Shown one piece after another: positions 27,418 through 34,530 of a stretch of DNA of 42,706 nucleotides. The stretch spans positions 1-42,706 of the forward strand of contig DATMGU010000021.1 in NCBI GenBank assembly GCA_035555315.1, in the 5' to 3' direction. Each line of letters begins with the position of its first letter. Positions within the stretch are counted from its first letter, which is position 1. Made by a program: the position numbers and the translations under genes. The DNA comes from DATMGU01 sp035555315. GTDB lineage: Bacteria > Pseudomonadota > Alphaproteobacteria > ATCC43930 > CGMCC-115725. The notes beneath the pieces were generated by a model. It worked only from the letters and a program-made list of their open reading frames with translations, made no database searches and had not been told where the DNA came from.

Positions 27418-29346
27418 ATGGCGTTTCAGCCGGAATTTCTCGATGAGCTGCGTGCCCGGCTGTCGCTGGCCGAGGTGATCGGGCGACGGGTCCGGCTCGC
27501 CAAGAAAGGCCGAGAATGGACGGGCCTGTGTCCCTTCCACAACGAAAAATCGCCGTCGTTCTTCGTCAACGAGGACAAGGGCTTCTTTCATTGTTTCGGC
27601 TGCGGCGCCCATGGCGATGTCATCGGCTTCACTATGCGGGCCGGCGGACTGGGATTTCCCGAGGCGGTCGAGGCGCTGGCCGGCGAGGCCGGGCTGGAAC
27701 TGCCGACGGTCAGCCCGGAAGCACGCGCCCGTGCCGGCCGCCAGCAATCATTGCACGCGGTCATGGAGGCCGCCTGCGTTTTCTATGAACAGCAGTTGAA
27801 GGCGGCGTCCGGGCGTGACGCGATGGAGTACCTCACGCGTCGCGGCCTCGATCCCGCCACCATCGCGCGGTTCCGCCTGGGCTATGCGCCGGCGATCGAG
27901 CGCGGTGGCCAGGGCCGTCTGAAGCAGGCGCTGGCCCGTGATTTTCCAGTCGAGCTGATCGAGGAGGCGGGGCTCGCCCGCCGGCCCGATGACGGCCGCG
28001 ACAGCTTCGACTATTTCCGTGACCGGGTCATGTTTCCGATCGGCGACCGAAGCGGCCGGGTCATCGCCTTCGGGGGCCGGGTGATGGGCGACGGCCAGCC
28101 GAAATATCTGAACTCGCCGGAGACGCCGCTGTTCCACAAGGGCGCCGTCCTCTACGGCCTGGCGCAAGCGCGCGCCGCTACGGCACGCATCGGCGAGGTG
28201 ATCGTTACCGAAGGCTATATGGATGTGATCGCGCTGCACCGGGCCGGTTTCGAGACGGCGGTCGCACCGCTCGGCACGGCGCTGACCGAGGAGCAATTGG
28301 TGCTCCTCTGGAAGTTGGCGGCCGAACCGATCCTGTGTTTCGACGGTGATGCGGCGGGGCAGCGGGCGGCGGCCCGGGCGCTCGATCGTGCCTTGCCCGG
28401 CTTGCAGCCCGGTCGATCGCTCCGCTTCGCCATCCTGCCGGAGGGCGAGGATCCCGATACGTTGGTGCGGAAATTCGGCGCCGCCGCGATGCGAGGCGTG
28501 CTCGACGCCGCGAAGCCGCTCGCCGAGACGTTATGGACGCTTGAATCAACCCTCCGACCGATCGACACGCCGGAACGCCGGGCCGATCTCGACGCGCGGC
28601 TGGCGGACCGCGCTGGCCAGATCGCCGACCGGCGGGTGCGCGAACAGTATGAGCGGTTTTTCAAGGATCGGCTCTATGAGCGTGCCCGATCCGGCTCGCG
28701 ATCGGCGCCGGGCCGGGGGAAGGGCCAGGCCGCCGGCGCGGCGAAGCGACCGCCGGGCGGTGGTTTTGGCCGCGGCCGGTTCACGCCAGGGCCCGCCTGG
28801 GGACCGAACGCGCCCGAGCTGGACGAGGCGACGCAACAACAGCAGAAGCGCGATTTCGCCGGGATGGAGCGGCGCCCCCAGGAGGATCTGGTTGCGGTCT
28901 TTCTCTGCCATCCGCGGCTGCTCGACGAACTGGTGGAGGATTTCGCGACCCTCGATCTGCCGGCGGCCGATCTTGACAAACTACGCAGGCAAATCATAAA
29001 CCTGCATGCTAGCTTTCCCGACCTTGACTCCGATCGCCTGAAACATCACCTCATAGAGCTTGGATTTGCCAGGGACTTGGAGTCTTTGCTCGCCCGGCAA
29101 ACTTCCTTGCAAACGGGTTTTGCGTCCTCCGAAACAGATCCGGAGACGGCGCGTCATGGGTGGTTGCGGCTTCGGTCGCATTGGTTGAACCGCCGTCACG
29201 GATCGGGCGATCTGGATGCGGCCGTGGAGTTGTCCGATGCCGATATGGAAACCGCTTTCGCGCGCATCCAGGCATTGGTCGTGCAGGCCGAGCGGGAGCG
29301 GCTTGAGGCGGCGGAGAGTGACGATGCGGAATTCAATGGTGGCTGA
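27418..29346 (+). CDS. dnaG: DNA primase
   Basis: 642 residues, normal. Makes RNA primers at the replication fork. Seen: the CHC2-type zinc site Cys38/His41/Cys59/Cys62 ('CPFHNEKSPSF' and 'FHCFGCGAHGD'), the core with 'RFRLGYAP' and 'DRVMFPIGDRSGRVIAFGGRVMG', the TOPRIM segment 'VIVTEGYMDVIALHRAGF' and 'ILCFDGDAAGQRAAARA', then a Gly/Arg-rich linker (about residues 420-465) and a helicase-binding C-terminal domain. The last third uses visibly more A/T-rich codons between about 28970 and 29130, where a promoter-like site for rpoD also falls. Second gene of yqeY-dnaG-rpoD. Confidence 0.98.
   Translation: MAFQPEFLDELRARLSLAEVIGRRVRLAKKGREWTGLCPFHNEKSPSFFVNEDKGFFHCFGCGAHGDVIGFTMRAGGLGFPEAVEALAGEAGLELPTVSPEARARAGRQQSLHAVMEAACVFYEQQLKAASGRDAMEYLTRRGLDPATIARFRLGYAPAIERGGQGRLKQALARDFPVELIEEAGLARRPDDGRDSFDYFRDRVMFPIGDRSGRVIAFGGRVMGDGQPKYLNSPETPLFHKGAVLYGLAQARAATARIGEVIVTEGYMDVIALHRAGFETAVAPLGTALTEEQLVLLWKLAAEPILCFDGDAAGQRAAARALDRALPGLQPGRSLRFAILPEGEDPDTLVRKFGAAAMRGVLDAAKPLAETLWTLESTLRPIDTPERRADLDARLADRAGQIADRRVREQYERFFKDRLYERARSGSRSAPGRGKGQAAGAAKRPPGGGFGRGRFTPGPAWGPNAPELDEATQQQQKRDFAGMERRPQEDLVAVFLCHPRLLDELVEDFATLDLPAADLDKLRRQIINLHASFPDLDSDRLKHHLIELGFARDLESLLARQTSLQTGFASSETDPETARHGWLRLRSHWLNRRHGSGDLDAAVELSDADMETAFARIQALVVQAERERLEAAESDDAEFNGG
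28973..29005 (+). promoter_or_regulatory. Putative internal promoter for rpoD inside dnaG
   Basis: Perfect TTGACA (28973-28978), 16-base spacer, CATAAA (28995-29000), within an AT-rich part of dnaG. An inverted repeat GCAGG/CCTGC (28985-28989, 29001-29005) frames the -10. rpoD has promoters inside dnaG in E. coli, so the position is biologically sensible. Confidence 0.4.
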
Positions 29347-29500
29347 TCAGGTTACCGTGGCCGAAAGGTCGCAAGCTCGGATATTTCGGGGCGGCGTGTC
29401 TTAAGCGGGTACCGATCGACATCACTTACCTTCGATACCATCCCTTGCGGACCCGTTTCGGCCGGGTCGCGCGATCGATATTAGAATTGGGTTAGACGAC

Positions 29501-31504
29501 ATGGCGACAAAAGCGGTGGCAAACACAGCGGAAGTATCGGAAGCCCGCGAGGAGGCGACTGACGGTTTGCTGGTCGACTCCATGGCGCAGGCGGTCAAGA
29601 AGATGGTCGCGCGCGGCAAGGAGCGCGGCTACGTTACCTATGACGAGTTGAACGCGGCCCTGCCGCAGGATCAGGTCTCGTCCGAGCAGATCGAAGACAC
29701 GATGACCATGCTGTCCGAGCTGGGCATCAATGTCGTCGAGGCCGAGGAGGCGGAGGAGCCCGCAGCCGCCGCGAGCGAGGAAGAAACCGACGGCGACTAC
29801 AAGCCGAACGGCAACCTCGATGACGAGGATATCGGCCGGACCGACGACCCGGTGCGGATGTATCTGCGCGAGATGGGGTCGGTCGAGCTGCTGTCGCGCG
29901 AAGGCGAGATCGCGATCGCCAAGCGCATCGAGGCCGGTCGCGAGATGATGATCGGCGGCATCTGCGAGAGTCCGCTGACCATGCGGGCGATCATCGGCTG
30001 GCGCGACGCGCTGCTCGAGGGCAAGATTCTGCTGCGCGACATCATCGATCTGGATGCGACCTACGGCAACGCCGCGTTCGACGCCGAGACCGGTGGCGGC
30101 GAGGGTGAATTGGCCGAGGGCGCGGCCCCCGCGGGTGCCGTGCCGGCGGAAGGCGAGGAGACTGAGGCGGCTGAACCTGGCGCCGAGCCGGAACTGGGTG
30201 CCGATGGCGACGGCGATGGCGATGGCGAGGAGACGTCGATTTCGCTTTCGGCCATGGAAGCCGCGCTGAAGCCCACCGTGCTCGCCTCGTTCGACGTCGT
30301 GGCCGAGATCTATGGTCGGCTGGCGAAGCTGCATGAGCGCCGCAACCAGGCGGTCCTCAAGGGCGAGGAACTGCCCAAGGTCACCGAGAAGCGCTATGAA
30401 AAGGTGCGCGACGAGATGGTCGAGGCGATGCAGAGCATCCGCCTCAATAACGGCCGGATCGAGCATCTGGTGCAGCAGCTCTATGTGCTGAACCGGCAAT
30501 TGATCGGCCTTGAGGGCAAGCTGTTGCGGCTGGCCGAAGGGGCGGGCATCAAACGCCAGGACTTCCTCACCCATTATTATGAGAGTGAGCTGAACCCGGG
30601 CTGGCTGGAAAAGGTCGGCAAGCTGCCGGGCAAGGGGTGGAACAACCTCTCGACCAAGCACGCGCCGGAAGTGGCGCGGCTGCGCAAGGACGTGTCGGCG
30701 GTCGCCGCCGATACCGGCCTGCCGATCACCGAATTCCGCCGCGTCGTGTCGACCGTGCAGCGCGGTGAGCGCGAGGCCGGTCGCGCCAAGAAGGAAATGG
30801 TCGAGGCCAATCTGCGCCTAGTCATCTCGATTGCGAAGAAATATACCAATCGCGGGCTGCAGTTCCTGGACCTCATCCAGGAAGGGAATATCGGTCTGAT
30901 GAAGGCGGTCGATAAGTTCGAGTATCGGCGCGGCTATAAGTTCTCGACCTATGCGACCTGGTGGATCCGGCAGGCGATCACCCGGTCGATTGCTGATCAG
31001 GCGCGCACCATCCGCATCCCGGTGCATATGATCGAGACGATCAACAAGCTGGTGCGCACCTCGCGCCAGATGCTGCACGAGATCGGCCGCGAGCCGACTC
31101 CCGAGGAATTGGCCGAAAAGCTGATGATGCCGCTGGAGAAGGTCCGCAAGGTCCTGAAGATCGCCAAGGAGCCGATCAGCCTCGAAACACCGATCGGCGA
31201 CGAGGAAGACAGCCATCTTGGCGACTTCATCGAGGACAAGAACGCGGTGCTGCCGCTCGACGCGGCGATTCAGGCCAATTTGCGGGAAACCACGACCCGC
31301 GTGCTGGCCAGCCTGACCGCCCGCGAGGAGCGGGTGCTGCGCATGCGCTTCGGCATCGGCATGAACACCGATCACACGCTGGAGGAGGTCGGCCAGCAAT
31401 TCTCGGTCACCCGCGAGCGTATCCGGCAGATCGAGGCGAAGGCGCTGCGCAAGCTGAAGCACCCGAGCCGGTCGAGGAAGCTGCGCAGCTTCCTCGATAC
31501 CTGA
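29501..31504 (+). CDS. rpoD: Primary sigma factor RpoD (sigma-70)
   Basis: 667 residues. Directs RNA polymerase to housekeeping promoters. Seen: region 1.1 near the N-terminus, region 1.2 'DPVRMYLREMGSVELLSREGEIAIAKRIEAG', a long non-conserved region, region 2 ('EANLRLVISIAKKYTNRGLQFLDLIQEGNIGLMKAVDKFE', then 'RRGYKFSTYATWWIRQAITR') in overlapping phrases, region 3 and region 4.2 'LEEVGQQFSVTRERIRQIEAKALRKLKHP'. Residues about 197-250 are an acidic, Ala/Gly/Glu-rich low-complexity insert ending in a GDGDGDG run built from GGCGAT units. The 154-base space after dnaG could hold another promoter, but none was clear. Confidence 0.98.
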   Translation: MATKAVANTAEVSEAREEATDGLLVDSMAQAVKKMVARGKERGYVTYDELNAALPQDQVSSEQIEDTMTMLSELGINVVEAEEAEEPAAAASEEETDGDYKPNGNLDDEDIGRTDDPVRMYLREMGSVELLSREGEIAIAKRIEAGREMMIGGICESPLTMRAIIGWRDALLEGKILLRDIIDLDATYGNAAFDAETGGGEGELAEGAAPAGAVPAEGEETEAAEPGAEPELGADGDGDGDGEETSISLSAMEAALKPTVLASFDVVAEIYGRLAKLHERRNQAVLKGEELPKVTEKRYEKVRDEMVEAMQSIRLNNGRIEHLVQQLYVLNRQLIGLEGKLLRLAEGAGIKRQDFLTHYYESELNPGWLEKVGKLPGKGWNNLSTKHAPEVARLRKDVSAVAADTGLPITEFRRVVSTVQRGEREAGRAKKEMVEANLRLVISIAKKYTNRGLQFLDLIQEGNIGLMKAVDKFEYRRGYKFSTYATWWIRQAITRSIADQARTIRIPVHMIETINKLVRTSRQMLHEIGREPTPEELAEKLMMPLEKVRKVLKIAKEPISLETPIGDEEDSHLGDFIEDKNAVLPLDAAIQANLRETTTRVLASLTAREERVLRMRFGIGMNTDHTLEEVGQQFSVTRERIRQIEAKALRKLKHPSRSRKLRSFLDT

Positions 31505-31530
31505 GCGACGCCGCCCAGCCAGATGTAAGG

Positions 31531-31568
31531 CAGCCGGCTCGTCGCGACAGCGGCGGCCGGCTGTTGCG
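31531..31568 (+). terminator. Possible terminator after rpoD
   Basis: CAGCCGGC (31531-31538) pairs with GCCGGCTG (31556-31563), 17-base loop, followed only by TTGCG and TTT, so the T tract is poor. Confidence 0.45.
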
Positions 31569-31637
31569 TTTGGGGCGGACCTTCCCCAATATCCGCCGGC
31601 TTTTCGTCGCGGCATCTTCCGTGCCGCCGACGAAGGG

Positions 31638-31711
31638 GGGCCTGTAGTTCAGTTGGTTAGAACGCGCCGCTCATAACGGTGTTGTCGTCGGTTCGAGTCC
31701 GGCCAGGCCTA
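31638..31711 (+). tRNA. tRNA with CAT anticodon (Met or lysidine-type Ile)
   Basis: A full cloverleaf: acceptor GGGCCTG (31638-31644) with CAGGCCT (31704-31710, one G-U pair at the end), D stem GTTC/GAAC, anticodon stem CGCCG/CGGTG with loop CTCATAA (CAT at 31672-31674), T arm GTCGG-TTCGAGT-CCGGC, discriminator A at 31711 and an encoded CCA to 31714. The sequence alone does not tell elongator Met from Ile2 (C34 changed to lysidine). It is not the initiator, which lacks a paired first base and has a GGG/CCC anticodon stem. Confidence 0.9.
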
Positions 31712-31735
31712 CCAACCTTTTCAATGACTTGAGGC

Positions 31736-31978
31736 TTAGCCGTTGTGCCATCTTCTCGGGCGCGGCACGCAAATGGTGCCGGGAGAGGCCCGGTAGAGTG
31801 TCATTGAGCGCTTCAGTTCCTGGCGAATGGCGCTGACGGTGGCGCCGGATACGCCCGATTGGGCGACGACTTCGCGGTGAATGATTCCTGCGAGGATCAG
31901 ATCGCGGATCTGGGTTCGCTTGGCTTCGCCGATACCGCGCCGAACAGCTTTGCCGGTCGGGATGAGGGCGTCGATCAC
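31736..31978 (-). pseudogene. Fragment with a helix-turn-helix, possible mobile-element remnant
   Basis: About 80 codons on the minus strand ending in a stop at 31736. The segment 'KRTQIRDLILAGIIHREVVAQSGVSGATVSAIRQELKR', quoted here in part as REVVAQSGVSGATVSAIRQ, has the pattern of a short helix-turn-helix as found at the ends of resolvases/transposases or in small regulators. Upstream of about 31978 the same frame is only the antisense of the neighbouring plus-strand gene, so the fragment has no start of its own. It lies directly behind a tRNA 3' end, a common integration site. Identification is weak. Confidence 0.3.
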
Positions 31979-32802
31979 GTCGAGCCCTGGTACCGCGACG
32001 CGATCCAGACGGGCGCGCGTCAGGTGCGACCCCTCCCCCATCACGTCCTCGATCGCATCAACAGCCCATCGGCGCTTCGGGAGCATTTGCTGGGGTTGCT
32101 CGTCTCCGACATAGCCAAGACGGGAATCGATCACCGGCGCGAGTTGAACGAGACGGTCGCCGATTTGATGCGGCTGATCTTGCGCGGTTGGCCTCCGGGA
32201 TACGACTGGCACCCGGAACTCAAGGCGACCCTGATGGATCTGCTGCTCAACCGCCTGCGTGACAGCGAGACCGGCTATTGGGGGGAGCGATACGAAACGG
32301 CCGCCGGGACGATACAGACCCTCGATCTCAGCCTCACCTTCCACATTGTGAGTTACCTCGACGGCGCGGTGCCGGACTGGCCCAAGCTGATCGACACGAC
32401 GTTGGCGATCAAGGATCGGCGCTATCCGAACGGCTGGCAGTCGACGACCGGGTACGCCAACCACCACGATATGGATGTCGTCGAATTGATGCGTCTCGGC
32501 TGGCCGCATGCCTCCGAGACGCAGCGCGCGGCGATGGCCAAGGAAATCGGGCTGATGCTCGATTGGTGTCTTTCGCGGTCTCTGCAACCCGACGGCTCGT
32601 TCAAAATTTCGCCGGAGGACGAGTCGCTCGAGACGTCCTACTATTTTGGAACCGCGTTTCTCGTCCGCGCCGGCTATTTCGACAAGGCACGCCGCTTCTG
32701 GACCGATCGCGAGTTTCCCGAAGCGGCGGCGGCGCTGAAGGCGGGTATTACTATCGCAACGCGTTGAAGGCTCTGGGAGATGGTGCCGCGAACCCACCAT
32801 AG
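31859..32802 (+). pseudogene. Degraded gene of unknown function
   Basis: One frame runs from 31859 to a TGA at 32767 (302 codons). Protein-like sequence begins near 31970 ('EPWYRDAIQTGARQVRPL') and continues as 'LMRLILRGWPPGYDWHPEL', 'LNRLRDSETGYWGERY', 'TLDLSLTFHIVSYLDG', 'NGWQSTTGYANHHDMDVVEL' and 'SLETSYYFGTAFLVRAGYFDKARRFW', suggesting an all-helical enzyme. The first 37 codons overlap the reverse-strand fragment and do not look native. At the 3' end the frame breaks: the next frame continues sensibly as 'GYYYRNALKALGDGAANPP' up to 32802. So the gene seems to have lost its 5' end and suffered an out-of-frame deletion near 32740-32750. I do not recognise the family. Confidence 0.55.
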
Positions 32803-32824
32803 GGTGCCGAGGTCGAGAGTCTCC

Positions 32825-34411
32825 TCACGCGTCCCGCTTGACGTTCCAGAACAGTACGAAGCCGTCCAGCACGCCGCTCAGTTCCTTCTTGTACGCCGTC
32901 GGCTGGTAGAGTTGGCCCAGCGGATAGAACGGCACCTCGTCGAACACGGTCTGCTGGATCTCGCCGCAGATCTTCTTTTGTGTGGCGTCGTCGGGCGCGT
33001 CGAACCACTGCGCACGCAATTCCTCCAGCTTCGGCATGGTGGGCCAGCCGAACCAGCCCTTATCGCCATTGCCGCGGATCGCCAGATCGCTGGCCGGATT
33101 GAAGTTGTCGAGGCCGGACCAATAGGTGAAGAAAACGTTCCAGCCGCCTTTGTCCGGCGGGTCCTTCTTCGTCCGGCGCTGCACCACCGTGCCCCAGTCG
33201 ACCGCCTGGTAATCGACGTTGACTCCGGCCTGCTGCATCATGTCGACGCCGACACTGACGATGGCCTTGATGATCGGGAAATCCTCGGCACCCATCACCA
33301 CCACCGGCTCGCCCTTGTAGCCCGACGCCTTGATCTCCGCCCTTACCTTGTCCATGTCGGGCTTGGCACCCAGGGCGCCCATACCCACGGTGCTGGCCAT
33401 CGGCGAACTCGGGCAGAACACGCCGACCGGCGTGTGCCACAAAGATGTGTCCGTGCCGGCGGCGGCGGTCATGAAATCGGTTTGGTTGACCGCCCCCAGC
33501 AGCGCGCGCCGGAATGCGGGGTTGTCGAAGGGCGGATAGAGAAAGTTCGGCCGCATATAGCCGAGCGACCCGGTCGGGTCCTGCACAACCACGCCCAGCT
33601 TGTTGTTCCGCTTCAGTAGCGGCAGGAGATCGCCGGGCGGGTTTTCCCACCAATCCATCTCGCCGCTCTGCATCGCGGCGGCGGCGGTCGCGGAGTCGGG
33701 GATCACGTTCCACTCGACGCGGTCGAAATGGGCGATCTTCTGCCCCGCGGTGAACGACGACGCACCCTGGCGCGGCTGGTAATCGGCAAAACGCTCATAG
33801 ACCACGCGGGAACCGGTGACGCGCTCATCCGCCTTGAAGCGGAACGGGCCACTGCCGACCATCTCGGTAACCTGGGTGAACGGATCGGTCTTGGCGAGCC
33901 GCTCCGGCATCATTACCGGAACGTTGCTGCCGGTCTTGCCCAGCGCATCCGGCAGCAGTGGGAACGGCTGCTTCAGTCGGAACACGATCGTCCGGTCGTC
34001 GGCCGCCGAAAGCTCGTCGGTCGCGGCCATCAGCGCCTGGCCGAAGCTGTCGCGCTTGCCCCAGCGCTGGATGCTGGCGACGCAGTCCCGTGCCAGCACG
34101 GGCGTGCCGTCATGGAACTTCAGGCCGGGTCGCAGGGTCAGCTTCCACAGCTTGCCGTCGGCCTCGGTGACGGCTCCCTCCAGCATCTGCGGTTGCGCCT
34201 TGAATTGGGCGTCCTGCCCGAACAGCGTGTCGAACACCATGAAGCCGTGGTTGCGCGTCACATAGGCGGTCGTCCAGATCGGATCGAGCACCGCCAAATC
34301 CGATTGGGGGATGAATTTCAGCACCCGCGCGCCCTGCGACGCGGCGATCCTCGGTGCTGCGAGCAGCGGTAGCAGCCCCGCTCCAGCCTTCAGCAGCGTC
34401 CGACGCTTCAT
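32825..34411 (-). CDS. ABC transporter substrate-binding protein, family 5 (Opp/Dpp type)
   Basis: 528 residues from Met at 34411. It opens with a twin-arginine signal ('MKRRTLLKAGAGLLPLLAA') that suggests Tat export to the periplasm. The mature part is a typical SBP_bac_5 protein: 'LDPIWTTAYVTRNHGFMVFDTLFG', 'PGLKFHDGTPVLARDCVASIQRW', 'VGSGPFRFK', and a late 'FFTYWSGLDNFNPASD'. Such proteins bind peptides, nickel or other solutes and pass them to a DppBC-type permease. No permease or ATPase gene is in the window, so it is an orphan here. Two other Met codons upstream (34426, 34441) are less likely starts because they add residues before the Tat motif. Convergent with the degraded gene. Confidence 0.92.
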   Translation of the reverse strand: MKRRTLLKAGAGLLPLLAAPRIAASQGARVLKFIPQSDLAVLDPIWTTAYVTRNHGFMVFDTLFGQDAQFKAQPQMLEGAVTEADGKLWKLTLRPGLKFHDGTPVLARDCVASIQRWGKRDSFGQALMAATDELSAADDRTIVFRLKQPFPLLPDALGKTGSNVPVMMPERLAKTDPFTQVTEMVGSGPFRFKADERVTGSRVVYERFADYQPRQGASSFTAGQKIAHFDRVEWNVIPDSATAAAAMQSGEMDWWENPPGDLLPLLKRNNKLGVVVQDPTGSLGYMRPNFLYPPFDNPAFRRALLGAVNQTDFMTAAAGTDTSLWHTPVGVFCPSSPMASTVGMGALGAKPDMDKVRAEIKASGYKGEPVVVMGAEDFPIIKAIVSVGVDMMQQAGVNVDYQAVDWGTVVQRRTKKDPPDKGGWNVFFTYWSGLDNFNPASDLAIRGNGDKGWFGWPTMPKLEELRAQWFDAPDDATQKKICGEIQQTVFDEVPFYPLGQLYQPTAYKKELSGVLDGFVLFWNVKRDA

Positions 34412-34530
34412 CGCGGTTATCCCCATGTTCTTGCAATCCAAGGCTTAGCTCGGCGTGAGGGTAGCAGAGGCGGCCGAGGAGTGGAAACGAGCTTGGTACG
34501 TGCCTCGAAGTGTGGCCCGCCGAGGCGTGT

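Noticed and set aside
29492..30661. 389-codon minus-strand frame opposite rpoD.
   Set aside because: Antisense shadow; rpoD motifs are unambiguous.
31736..32800. 354-codon minus-strand frame as a whole gene.
   Set aside because: Only its last 80 codons look protein-like; the rest is the antisense of the degraded plus-strand gene, so only the fragment was kept.
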